NCBI RefSeq assembly: GCF_963576615.1
Contig: NC_088709.1
Location: 19,299,243 to 19,363,242, forward strand
Reading direction: 5' to 3'
DNA length: 64,000 nt
Source: Watersipora subatra
Taxonomy: Eukaryota > Bryozoa > Gymnolaemata > Cheilostomatida > Watersiporidae
This document shows, piece after piece, positions 25,001 to 35,235 of the stretch. The notes below the pieces were generated by a model. The model had not been told where the DNA came from and made no database searches. It saw only the letters and a program-made list of their open reading frames with translations. The translations under genes and the position numbers were made by a program. Numbering within the stretch: position 1 is the stretch's first letter; each line of letters opens with the position of its first letter.

Positions 25001-26205
25001 TGTACTGTATATACCATGTCATCTATAAACTTACTACTAATCATGTACTGTATATATCATGTCATCTCTAAACTTACTACTAATCATGTACTGTATATAC
25101 CATGTCATCTCTAAACTTACTACTAATCATGTACTGTATATATCATGTTATCTATAAACTTACTACTAATCATGTACTGTATATATCATGTCATCTCTAA
25201 ACTTACTACTAATCATGTACTGTATATACCATGTTATCTATAAACTTACTACTAATCATGTACTGTATATATCATGTTATCTATAAACTTACTACTAATC
25301 ATGTACTGTATATACCATGTTATCTATAAACTTACTACTAATCATGTACTGTATATACCATGTCATCTCTAAACTTACTACTAATCATGTACTGTATATA
25401 TCATGTTATCTATAAACTTACTACTAATCATGTACTGTATATACCATGTTATCTATAAACTTACTACTAATCATGTACTGTATATATCATGTTATCTATA
25501 AACTTACTACTAATCATGTACTGTATATATCATGTCATCTCTAAACTTGCTACTGTGTATTTTGTATTTTCTTTTTTGTATTATAGAAGTTGTATTGTTT
25601 TAATACTTGAAGAAATATATTTGTCTATGTATTTTTTTCAGTTTGCAAGCATGTCTATACTATGGCACAGTCGATATACTAGCAATAGTACAAGTAGTTT
25701 CTTCTGACAATCATGTTGGTTTAGCTTTTGGAAAGGTTTGCGTTTTAGGAGTTGTGTTATCTTAACAAAGTTATTCATTTATTACAGGATCTAAAATCAA
25801 ATGTTGAAAGAATAGCCGAGCTCCTTGATGTAAAGTTGTCTCCTCAACAATTGGAAACTATTGTAACTGGCAACACCTTTGAAAATAAAAAGAAGGAATT
25901 AGGAAGTAACCATCCAGTCTATAGAAAAGGTAAAAAGCAATCTAGTAAAACTTGAATGTTAATTTTCTTGAGATTGGGTTTTAAAATTTGATTTTACTAT
26001 AGTCCATGGTTGGACAGTAAAGGTGATGGCATAAGTGGAATTCATATTCTATCTTCTATTGTCAAGGTTACACTAACAAACCTTATCTGTAGGCAAAACT
26101 GGTGGATGGAAATCAGACCTCACTGTAGAGCAGAATGAGATGCTGGATGAGTGGATCCAGCGAGAGATGGAGGGGTTGGAGGAGCTGCCGATGCACTACG
26201 AGTAA
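13041..26205 (+). CDS. Sulfotransferase gene B, complete, 8 exons, 312 aa
   Basis: A PAPS-dependent cytosolic-type sulfotransferase. Exons are 13041-13128, 13988-14143, 15522-15644, 16188-16282, 19687-19813, 20443-20537, 25788-25929 and 26093-26205. They total 939 nt with GT/AG boundaries and consistent phases, ending ELPMHYE-stop. The N-terminus (MGLLVELKMYVLLKFLSFLQ then VFRRFKIRLG) is hydrophobic then basic. The 5'-phosphosulfate loop TYPKTGTNF is at residues 77-85, where family members usually have TTW. The catalytic His is about H138 in FVSHLPLDLF. The 3'-phosphate motif YRNPKDVVCS gives R160 and S168. GKTGGWK (276-282) fits GxxGxWK, and KSDLTVEQNE (282-291) fits the KxxxTVxxxE dimer motif. 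Length is near the usual 290-310 plus the extra N-terminus. The acceptor substrate is unknown. The start is chosen because the first exon has the same 88-nt length and phase as in gene C. Confidence 0.93.
13510..13690. mobile_element. Small MITE with CCTGCCAAC ends
   Basis: A 181-bp segment is bounded by the perfect 9-bp inverted repeat CCTGCCAAC (13510-13518) and GTTGGCAGG (13682-13690). The interior holds several CTCACGC/GCGTGAG motifs and no coding frame. It lies in gene B intron 1. No target duplication is clear, so the superfamily is not assigned. Confidence 0.6.
14371..14776. mobile_element. TTAA-flanked MITE with 55-bp inverted ends
   Basis: TTAA at 14367-14370 and 14777-14780 flank a 406-bp element. 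Its ends, GAGCAGCACTCCGRGGCAG onward, match as inverted repeats over about 55 bp (14371-14425 and 14722-14776) with a few mismatches. TTAA target duplication is the hallmark of the piggyBac superfamily, so this is probably a non-autonomous relative. It lies in gene B intron 2. The homologous intron of B' (37256-37690) lacks it, so it inserted after the B/B' duplication. Confidence 0.75.
14994..15160 (+). mobile_element. Half copy of the TTAA element nested in the hAT transposon
   Basis: This stretch, ending ATTTTGTTGCAAATCAACCT then TTAA, aligns closely with 52421-52586, the right arm of the inverted-repeat element nested in the hAT transposon. Both contain TAACTGTTCGTTTTTGA and GTAAGACATGG. 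No left arm is found upstream, so it is truncated or a solo end. It lies in gene B intron 2. Confidence 0.65.
16375..16450. mobile_element. Tiny hairpin MITE (76 bp)
   Basis: The ends CCTTTATTTGAACGCC (16375-16390) and GACGTTCAAATAAAGG (16435-16450) are inverted repeats matching 15 of 16. The interior starts with ATGACGCTCTATTTTTCAA, which is also found at 17646-17664 inside the related element at 17603-17723. It lies in gene B intron 4. Confidence 0.6.
16451..17602. other. Gene B intron 4, nothing recognised
   Basis: AT-rich sequence between two small MITEs. No exon or tandem array was found on either strand. Confidence 0.45.
17603..17723. mobile_element. Related hairpin MITE with ATACTGTA ends (121 bp)
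   Basis: The terminal inverted repeat ATACTGTA (17603-17610) and TACAGTAT (17716-17723) continues imperfectly inward (GGTCAAATAAAAGTGCC against GGCAGTCAAATAGAAG). It shares the inner ATGACGCTCTATTTTTCAA with the 16375 element. The TA at the ends would suit a Tc1/mariner-type MITE, but this is not proven. Confidence 0.55.
18533..19125. repeat. 23-bp minisatellite in gene B intron 4
   Basis: About 25 very uniform units of AAACGATATCAACCATTATC plus AAC (23 bp). The only frequent variant is CTATT for CCATT, plus one CAAATGATATC. High identity suggests recent expansion. The 205-codon open frame through it is low complexity and arises because three units equal 23 codons without a stop. Confidence 0.93.
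19856..20090. repeat. 34-bp minisatellite at the start of gene B intron 5
   Basis: Seven units of GTTGAAAGTGATTGTATGGT plus ACTTGGTATCGTGT begin about 42 bases after the exon 5 donor (19813/19814). The same intron in gene A (intron 5) also starts with a tandem array, although of a different unit. Confidence 0.88.
20584..25555. repeat. Large 43-bp satellite array filling gene B intron 6
   Basis: About 115 units of 42-43 bp span nearly 5 kb. The core is TACTACTAATCATGTACTGT followed by ATATAYCATGTYATCTMTAAACT. Four main variant positions (ATC/ACC, GTC/GTT, TCTC/TCTA, AAACTT/AAATT) mix along the array. A rare CATGCTATC unit occurs at 22141, 22483 and 23384. About 900 bp following 22483 repeats unit for unit after 23384, which is a higher-order duplication. 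The array begins about 47 bases after the exon 6 donor and ends about 230 bases before the exon 7 acceptor. Confidence 0.95.
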
Positions 26206-26746
26206 CTATTAGCTACAACACTAGATAGATCTACACATTTGAAGTATTAGGAAGGGCACCCATGTTAACTTTCTGTTAGACCATATCCTCAGGCTATAGG
26301 ACACACTGTCCGTGAAAGAGTTCCTACCAACACTCTATAAATAAGGTCTCTATGTAAAGACCTTAAATTTCTCTAAGTGTCTGTGTCTCTATATTTAAGA
26401 TTGTTATTAACTGTAAAAGTTGCTCCACCCCTGCTAGATTATTAGTGTCTGACAATGGGAATCTGTGGACTCGTGTTTTCATTAGCTCTTTATTCATGCA
26501 CAAATTGTTTTGTACAATAATTTTGTATCTGTGATCACATCAGGCATGAAAAGCAAAAAGTTCTTTCGAAACCAAGGTTATACAACTTTTTAGTAGCAGT
26601 GGTTAGAAATATGGATTTTTCCAAATTAACAAGAACATTTAGATAAAAGCTCTTGGACTCAGTTAGCTGCATTGTAAGACTTACTTATAATATGATTATC
26701 TGATTTAATATTATAAATATTTTTTCATATTTATATATTTCATACA

Positions 26747-26752
26747 AATAAA
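26747..26752 (+). terminator. Candidate polyadenylation signal of gene B
   Basis: AATAAA lies 542 bases after the gene B stop codon. It is the first perfect hexamer I see downstream on this strand, in an AT-rich context. An earlier weak variant is near 26340. The actual 3' end is not verified. Confidence 0.4.
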
Positions 26753-27005
26753 AGTGTTAGGTTCAATTTAACAACGTGCAGCCAAAGTATTGCTCAGAAT
26801 GTACGGAATTTAGAACAAAAAGGAAATGAGGTGTCTCTAATGCCATCCGCTATGCCAAATTTAGCACTGCTCAACCTATATGCATTTTTGTAGAATATTT
26901 ATAATTAAATGTTCCGGATATAATGGTATGCTTTCATTTGTGATCTTTCCCAAATCGTTTTCCCAAATCCTAAATCTATTGAGTTTTTTCTATTGTAAAT
27001 AGACA

Positions 27006-27305
27006 GCCCAAATGTTAATAGGTAGCTCTATTGTTAATAGGTAGCTCTATTGTTAATAGGTAGCTCTATTGTTAATAGGTAGCTCTATTATTAGTAGGTA
27101 GCTCTATTGTTGAAAGCTAGCTCTATTGTTAATAGACAGATCTAATGTTAATAAACAGCTCTAATGTTAATAGGTAGCTCGATTTTGAATATACAGCTTC
27201 ATGGTTAATACTGTTAATCGAGAGCTCTATTGTTAATAGATAGCTTTATTGGTAATAAGTAGCTCTATCATTAATAAGTAGCTTTATTGTTAATAGGTAA
27301 CTGTA
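27006..27305. repeat. 19-bp degenerate minisatellite downstream of gene B
   Basis: About 15 units of TAGGTAGCTCTATTGTTAA with substitutions and small gaps. The first four or five units are nearly identical and the rest are degraded. Confidence 0.85.
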
Positions 27306-28810
27306 TTCTTAGAAATCAACCTACTTGACTATCGATTATTTCAAAACTCTACCTTTGATGCTAGATTTTATACCGTAGTATATTTTGTTTGTGATAGCCA
27401 TGTCATGCTCACTATAGTATATAACTCTATTGAAGTCCACAAACATCATTGGGTTAAGATTTTAACAAATTATCAGATTCTTAACTTATTCAGTACATGT
27501 ATTTGAGTCAAAACACGTCATTTTCACTAAACTAGACTTTTCAGCTAAATGGTAACTATAATATTATATGCTGCTGTTGCAGCAAATCTCAAGTCCTTAG
27601 TATGTTAGAGACATAGCCTTCATTATCGTAAGATAGTACAGGTTCTTTAAAAGTCATTATTAGAGGCAGTGTGTAAGACAACAATCAGCCTGGTTTCAAA
27701 TAACCAAGGCTAGCACCAAATGAATGAAGTAGTGTCTGTTGTGCGAAAACTAATATTTGCTGTGAGTTGTCTGCTCAGCGTAACGGCAACTCCTATATAA
27801 GTGGAGTGGCTACTGATGCTTCAGTCTTCTACTTAGTACAACAATTAGATATAGATATGTCTGAGATAAGTAAGTCACTAAGTAAGTCTTACTGCACCCA
27901 ATACTTTGTATGGTAGATTTAGTGTTCTCATAGTCCAGCATCTGAAATCTCTTCCCTTTGGTTGTTGGTTTCTTTCCCTTATCTTTCTTTTAGCAAGCCG
28001 CATCGCAATCACATAAAACTGTCATTGATGATTTGATTGAAAACTGCTATTGATTTTCGTTAATAATTACCACAATATCAGCCTGTTTTATTGGAAACCT
28101 TCTACTTGGCATTTAAAGTTTTTTTACAACGTAAAAAAACAAGTATAAAAATAAATAAATATAAAACATAAAATAATTTTATAATATAATTTATAATACA
28201 ATTTTTTAATAAATTTAAATATAAAACATATAAAATATATAAAACATATAAATATCTACGACCTTGTCTAAAGGTTCCGTGAAAAACAGACAATCAGTGA
28301 AAGCTGAATTTGATATCTTAATATTACAAATCAGCACCGCCACCAACTAATCATCACAATACTTGTATACAAAACATACATATGATTATGCCCATGCATT
28401 AACTACATATCAACATATGTAAGATATTTGTGCAAATTGCCATATAATATACTAAAAATATATTTGCTAACTACTACAAAATTGGTGCACAAAGTAAATC
28501 AGGGATCATAAAAGAGAAGCTAAATAAAGGAGCGTATCAATAACATCTTTACGAACTCTCCCCACATCCAAGTCATAAACTCATCAATATTAGGTATACA
28601 CATGGCTAACAATCATACATGAAAAGTTCAACAACATCTTCCAGATAATGCAATCAATAATCTTCCTCCTCAGCAAACAGTACAAGTGAATTACCATGTC
28701 TTTCAATTCAGTATATCAATATAATGCTTTTAGTTTTTTAAAGTAATTCGTAATTTACGTAATAATATATCCTTATCAACTAGCTGACCAAACTAAGAAG
28801 AAGTCTTCAA
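27306..28810. other. Intergenic, nothing recognised
   Basis: AT-rich spacer with no exon, transposon end or RNA gene that I can support on either strand. Confidence 0.45.
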
Positions 28811-28907
28811 TATGTATATATATTACATACATATATATTACATACATATATATTACATACATATATATTACATACATATATATTACATACATATATATTA
28901 CATATAC
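28811..28907. repeat. 15-bp tandem repeat ATATATATTACATAC
   Basis: Six units of ATATATATTACATAC lie just upstream of the exon 5 fragment. A pure TA run follows at about 29031-29066, immediately before the non-LTR element. Confidence 0.88.
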
Positions 28908-28965
28908 ATGTATATATCTATTATTATATATAATAATAGCAATAGCAATAATAATAGCAATAGCT

Positions 28966-29012
28966 CCGTTTTTGAAGAAAATGGGAGCTATTGCTCCAAA
29001 TGTCAGCTGGAA
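28966..29012 (+). pseudogene. 47-bp fragment of sulfotransferase exon 5, with snap-back inverted copy
   Basis: These 47 bases match 19735-19781, the middle of gene B exon 5, with a single A/G difference; they encode FLKKMGAIAPNVSW. There is no splice site or neighbouring exon. Its 3' part (28987-29003) is followed after an 8-base loop by a perfect 17-bp inverted copy (29012-29028), so the fragment folds on itself. It sits between AAT/AGC-rich simple sequence and the TA run that abuts the non-LTR retrotransposon. Confidence 0.85.
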
Positions 29013-29027
29013 CATTTGGAGCAATAG

Positions 29028-29066
<39 letters not shown>

Positions 29067-29069
<3 letters not shown>

Positions 29070-32000
29070 CAGGACAAGGCAGTGAAAAATGGGCTACTGG
29101 TTCAAAACGGATGAAATGGACTCGGACTGATAACACGGACCTAATGCAGTGCTACTTTATGAGTGAACCTCAAAAGTGGGGCTACATGGGAAGGATGCGT
29201 CAACTGTGGATAAACATGCGCCCTGAATTGCCACTAACCGCTAAGCAACTTGTAGCTCAGAGGAGTAACATAATCAAACGGCACCTCATATCGGAACTTG
29301 AGGTAGATGAAATTAGGGGACAGTTCACCCAAGTAACCTCAACCAACGAGGAGTGCATATCAACACACACTGTCACGCATACACGATCATGTGTTGACTC
29401 ACGGGTTGAAGAAGACATGCACTTGGACCTTGACCCAAGGGTGAGAGAGCTTGCGGAAAATATCATCAACAAGATGTCAGCTGCTAATGATTATGGAAGC
29501 AGGGTACCACTACGAAGAGTTAGCAAGGCCATACCTAAGAAGCTGTTAGAAGACATTAACTTGGCACTGGAGTCGATCTCAACTGGATCGATCAGTGAGA
29601 CTAATGCCTTAATCTACAGTACAGCAACCGTCATCTTGGAGGAGATGAATATTAAGCCACTGCCAACAAGGCTTCAAGCCATTCCATCCTGGCAGCTGAG
29701 GCTACAAAATAAGATCAAGGACTTGCGTAAGAAAGTTAGTAGGCTCAGTGAGAGATCTAACCACAGTTTGGAGCATCCAAAAAGGGAAGCCACAATAGAA
29801 GCTCTAGAATCTGCCAAACAGCAGCTAGTAGCACTCTCGGCACGACTGAAGCGGTACACCAAAGAGCGGGATAACAAGAGAATGAACAAACTGTTCATCA
29901 ATAATCCATCTAAAGTGTATTCCCAGTTCAAAGGTGAACTGCATAGGCCAATGTATGAGCCTCCCCGATCTAGCACTTCAAAGTTCTGGAAGGACATCTG
30001 GGAGAAAGAGACTATTCATAACACCACTGCAAGTTGGCTGAAGAGGCTTAAAAGAGCCATCAACACACTGTGGCTCAGCAAGGACTCACCATCAGCAAAG
30101 AGGACATCAAGTGCAGAGTGCAGCGTATGAAGAACTGGGCAGCGCCTGGCCATGACATGATTCAAGCCTTCTGGTTAAAGAAATTGACATCACTTCACAC
30201 TAGAATGGCTAAGCAGATGGAATGCCTAACAAAACAAGGTGACCATCCAGAATGGCTGACCAAAGGACGAACTGTACTTCTGATAAAAGATCCAAAGCAG
30301 GGGCCGATTCCCAAAAACTATCGACCAATAACGTGCTTGCCCACCACTTGGAAACTGCTTCCAGGAATAGTTGCGGACAAACTGGAAGAGCACATGAGTC
30401 ACTATATGACCAGTGCTCAGAAAGGAATTGGGCGCAACACCCGAGGAGCCAAACATCAGTTACTGGTGGATCGGACGGTATGTCAAGACAGCAGGAGAAG
30501 GCAAACCAACCTTGCTATGGCTTGGATTGACTACAAAAAGGCCTATGACTCAATTCCCCATAGTTGGATACTTGAGTGCCTCAGTATGTACAATGTTCAC
30601 CCTGCTCTTGTGGCATTCATCAAGATGTCAATGACCAAATGGAAGACGGAACTGGAGGCTAATGGCAAAAAGCTGGCGAGTGTAAAAATTAAGCGAGGCA
30701 TCTATCAAGGTGACTCCTTATCACCGCTGCTCTTTTGCATATGCCTAAACCCTCTAAGCAATATGCTGGAGGAGACTCAATATGGGTACCAGTTTAAGAT
30801 TGGCACCAAGATAAACCACCTCTTCTACATGGATGACATCAAGCTGTACGCTAACAAAGAAAGGGACATTGATTCGCTTATACGCCTCACTCAGGTATAC
30901 AGCAAGGACATCGGAATGACCTTCGGTATTGAGAAATGTGGAAGGCTAATTCTTAAGAAAGGCCATTCTATGCTCACAGATGGGCTAAGAATGCCAAATG
31001 GTACCATCAAAGATATAGAAGAAGGGTTGAGGATTATGCAAAGCAACATCAACCACGAAGCCGAGGTACATCACAAAGCCATTACCGAATACAAGAAATG
31101 CCTTCGGCAGGTCTTGCGGAGCCAGCTCAATGCCAAGAACCAAGTCATGGCAATAAATACCTACGCAGTGCCAGTAATAAGATATCCATCAGGCATAATA
31201 AAGTAGACTGAGGAAGCCATCAAGGAAACAGATATAGCAACTCGTAAACTGCTGACCATGCATGGAGCACTCCACCCAAAATCTGATACTACTAGATTGT
31301 ATCTTGATAGGAAAGATGGCGGTAGGGGACTCAAAAGTGTACAACAGACAGTGAAAGAGGAGGAGCAAAGCATCAAAGCATATGCAGCCTCCATGGCCAT
31401 TTCAGATAAGTTGCTAGCTGAATTTCAATCGGCTGCTCTTACAACGGACCTACGCCCTGATGATGAGGAAATTGACTGGCACACGAAACCTCTTCATGGT
31501 GCTTACCACTAACAAATATCTAAAGTTGGCGTTCTTCACCAGACATATATGTGGCTGAACAAAGGAAACCTAACGACCAATACAGAGTCGCTAATCATGG
31601 CAGCCCAGGAGCAAGTGCTCCCAACAAGGCAACTCCAAACGAAAATCTATCACACTAGAGACAATCCTAGATGCAGACTGTGCAAAGATGCACCTGAGAC
31701 CATCCAACACATTATCAGTAGATGCAAGCAGCTAGCAGGAAACGCATACACTGAGCGGCATAATCATGTCGCAGGCGTTGTGTATAGAAGTCTATGTGAT
31801 GAGTATGGCCTTAATAAACCACAACACTGGTGGGAAGCTCCTGGTAAGGTCAATGAAAATGACCGCGCTAAGATCCTTTGGGGCTTCTACATCCGAACTG
31901 ACAAGCATGTCCTAGCAAACCAACCAGATATAGTGGTGGTGGACAAGGAGAACAAGAGGGCTACTATAATAGATATAGCAGTACCCAATGACTACAATAT

Positions 32001-32208
32001 AGCCAGCAAAGAAAAAGAAAAGGTAGAGAAATATCTCCCTCTTGGAGAAGAGATTGAAAAATGCTGGAATGTAAGAACAACTGTAATCCCATTAGTCATT
32101 GGGGCACTGGGCGCAATAACACCGGCGCATAAAATGTGGCTTGCCCAAATACCAACAACAATCAACTCAGGTGAGTTGCAGAAAAGTGCGCTATTGGGAA
32201 CAGCTTGA
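29067..32208 (+). pseudogene. Polyprotein of the R2-like element (Myb, RT, CCHC, RLE), broken
   Basis: The reading frame begins open from the TA run. A Myb/HTH-like region (KWTRTDNTDLMQCYF, about 29110-29290) is followed by a linker. A frameshift near 30060-30070 moves to the next frame, where the reverse transcriptase shows AWIDYKKAYDSIPH, RGIYQGDSLSPLLF and the catalytic FYMDDIKLYA (about 30510-30860). An in-frame TAG at 31204-31206 sits where a Trp would be expected, and a TAA lies at 31510-31512. The C-terminus has a CxxC-H-C knuckle (CRLCKDAPETIQHIISRC, about 31674) and a restriction-like endonuclease with PDIVVVD and ATIIDIAVP (about 31925-31990). The end at GTA-stop reflects a small deletion relative to the 55.6 kb copy. 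Three disabling changes make it inactive. Confidence 0.88.
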
Positions 32209-32300
32209 GGCGAGTGCTCAAACTCCCAGGTCTCTGGTAGAAGACCCGAGTTAGAGCAGAATTTACCACCCATACGGGGTATTCGGGGTGAGGAAACAAT
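29067..32300 (+). mobile_element. Non-LTR retrotransposon with restriction-like endonuclease (R2-like), decayed
   Basis: The element lies between a TA run (29031-29066) and another TATATATATATA run (about 32301-32314). It encodes a single Myb-RT-CCHC-endonuclease polyprotein, the layout of site-specific R2/NeSL/R4-type elements rather than AP-endonuclease LINEs. Its 3' end region recurs as a truncated copy at 55600-55790. The 5' end may be incomplete because no N-terminal zinc fingers are seen. It lies between gene B and the broken copy B'. Confidence 0.85.
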
Positions 32301-32314
32301 TTATATATATATAT

Positions 32315-32967
32315 GGTTCTGTATACCATATCAAAGTAAATTAAATCCGCACGCCACATTTTCAGCGTGGGTATCGCAAGATAGCTCAGATCTTCCATCT
32401 CTCCCGCATGACTTGCTTGCCAAGAGATCAAGTGACCTAAACCAAACCACGCCGCAGTTGTATAACTACAAGTGAAACATACCTTAACGCGGGTAAATAA
32501 CTTCAGTTTCCCTAGAACACATACAATACTCAGTATTAACAATCATATTTGTTATAACTATAACTTACTACTGAAGTTGTGAAACAAATACTGTTCTTTG
32601 TGAACACATCAAAAATAGTGTTATAGGCATTTAATCACTAGTATACTCCAAGTTTCTACAATATGTAACAGCATAAACTCAATTTGAACTTCAGTATAAA
32701 TAACTCTTTTAACTGACTTTTTAATAACTTACTTCCACATACCTAAATATTTTGGTTGTTGTTATGGTGATAAGCTAAGAAAAGTTAACGTGCTAAATGA
32801 GCACATTTGATACAAAATTAAAAGTATTATATTCACTTTTTAGTTTTTTTAATTGTATTTTTGCATTTGCAAAATAATGTGACTTACATTGGTGGGCAAG
32901 AACAGTAAACAAAAACCTTTAGAAGCACGCTGAGCACAAGCACTTGCATATTCTAGTCAATCTCAGT
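32315..32967. other. Intergenic, nothing recognised
   Basis: AT-rich sequence after the non-LTR element. No coding or repeat signal is supported. Confidence 0.45.
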
Positions 32968-33945
32968 AGACCCACCAGATCTTTTCAGTATTGACAGAGC
33001 ACCTGTATATTCTACTCAATTTTAACAGAGCACCTGTATATGTATTCTATTCAGTATTAACGGAGCTCCTGTATATTCATTTCAAAGTTAACAGAGCACC
33101 TGCCAATTCAATTCAAAGTTAGCAGAGCACCTGTGTATTGTACTCAATATTAACAGAGCACCTGCATACTTCATTTAATTTTAACAGAGCACCTGCATAC
33201 TCCATTTAATTTTAACAGAGCACTCGTATATTTTATTCAATATGAACGAAGCACCTGTATAATCTATTCAAAGTTAACAGATCACCTGTACGTATATTCT
33301 ATTCAAAATTGACGGAGTACCTGTGTATTGTATTCAATACTAACGAAGCACCTGTATATTCTATTCAAAATTAACGGAGTACCTGTATAATCTATTCAAA
33401 GTTAACAGATCACCTGTATATTCTATTTTAACAGAGCACCTGTATATTCTATTTAATATTAACCGAGCCCCTATATAATTGATTCAAAGTTAACAGATCA
33501 CTTGTATATTCTATTCAAAATTGACGGAGTACCTGTGTATTGTATTCAATACTAACGAAGCACCTGTATATTCTATTCAAAATTAACGGATCACCTGTAT
33601 ATTCTATTTTAACAGAGCACCTGTATATTCTATTTAATATTAACCGAGCCCCTATATAATTGATTCAAAGTTAACAGATCACTTGTATATTCTATTCAAA
33701 ATTGACGGAGTACCTGTGTATTGTATTCAATACTAACGAAGCACCTGTATATTCTATTCAAAATTAACTGAGTACCTGTATAATCTATTCAAAGTTAACA
33801 GATCACCTGTATATTCTATTTTAACAGAGCACCTGTATATTCTATTTAATATTAACCGAGCCCCTGTATAATTGATTCAAAGTTAACAGAGCACCTGTAT
33901 ATTCTATTCAAATCTAACAGAACACCTGTATATTCTGTTCAATGT
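32968..33945. repeat. 31-bp minisatellite with higher-order structure
   Basis: About 30 diverged units centred on ACAGAGCACCTGTATATTCT plus ATTCAAAGTTA. A block starting TTGACGGAGTACCTGTGTAT recurs at about 33309, 33521 and 33702, showing duplication of 180-210 bp groups of units. It lies upstream of B'. Confidence 0.9.
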
Positions 33946-35130
33946 CTAACTTTGAATACTTAGCTAGTACTGTATTTAATTAGCACAAACAAAGGTTTAT
34001 AAGAGCACTGGATATGGTAAACAAAGCAGTTGTTAGTATTTACTACTAACAATTAACAACTAGTAACAATTACTTGTTACTACCTATTAACACTTTACTT
34101 ATTAAAGTCTGCAAATTCTAGTTGATTAAGAAGAGTTTGTTGACTTCAGTGGAATGTCCATTATTCCATAAAAAAGAAAATAAAAAAATACAAAAAATAT
34201 GTTCTGGATGATAAAATTAATGGCTGAGAACTTTGAAAATTAGTGTGTTTGTCAATAAACCATTGAATTAAAGCACTTGTTTCGAAAGCTATTTTGTTCA
34301 TTGAATTGACTTCCTGTCAATCCATTTATGCACTCTTTAGATTCAATCTTAACTTACAATCTTCAACTGCAGCTTTGCAACTCATTTCAACTCAATATAT
34401 AATCTTTTTTACCAACTCTAATTCTAAAATCAATTCATCTCTGTTCAAAGTTAAATAAGTGAAACCAAACTGATTTCTAAATGAAAGTTGACATTTTCCA
34501 CCACTGATAAAATATCGATACATTTATCAAACTTTCGTTCAGTAGATTGTGCATGTTTACCCAATGATACGACGCCTTGGTAAAACAGCTACCAAAGTTA
34601 GTATGTGTTGGCAACACCGGTGTAAAAGTGTGGTTCAAATACGGGGAGCTGTTACAGTGGAACTTTCATCATGGGTAGCAGTTGAGACCTGTTGTATAAC
34701 TGTAGCAGATATGGGTTTATTAGTCGAGTTGAAGATGTATGTGACGCTGAAACTTTTGTCGTTCTTACAAGTTTTTTGACGTTGTAAGATTTGATTAGGT
34801 AAGTGTCAAATTTTCTGTATTGTGTACTGACAGTTCTACCCACTCACAGACCAGCCAGCTGTAACGAGGCACTTCATTAATTTATATGTTAGCATGTTGC
34901 AATTTAGCTTAAATCATCAGCTCTTGTCAGCAACTACATGTATTGTCTTTTGGGTTTTTAAGAAAACAATATTGTCGCTGAAATGGTAAACATATGGTAT
35001 TCATGACCAAATTTCCATAGTATTATACGTATTGAAAGAATATTTACTTTCATAATATCGAATGTTAGGAAAGTTAAGAAGGGAGTCTGGTATATTTGTT
35101 CACCAAATAGAAAGATATTGGTAGAAGCAA

Positions 35131-35235
35131 TCTTTACTATAAGTTGTATCAAACAGGATTTGATCTCAAGACATTCAACATACTAGGCCAATACTCTAAC
35201 AACTGCTCCGTTTCACTGCTCACTGGTATTGCTGA
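35131..35235 (-). mobile_element. Short SINE-like element (minus)
   Basis: On the minus strand a tRNA-like head (GAGCAGTTGTTAGAGTATTG, then GAGATCAAATCCTG as a box B-like site) is followed closely by CTTATAGTAAAG. That tail matches the one on the SINEs at 9171 and 49086. The central CAGACAGACA stretch is missing. It is probably a divergent or short family member within B' intron 1. Confidence 0.5.

Noticed and set aside
28776-29136. Tyr/Ile-rich open frames
   Set aside because: They come from TA and ATATATATTACATAC simple repeats.
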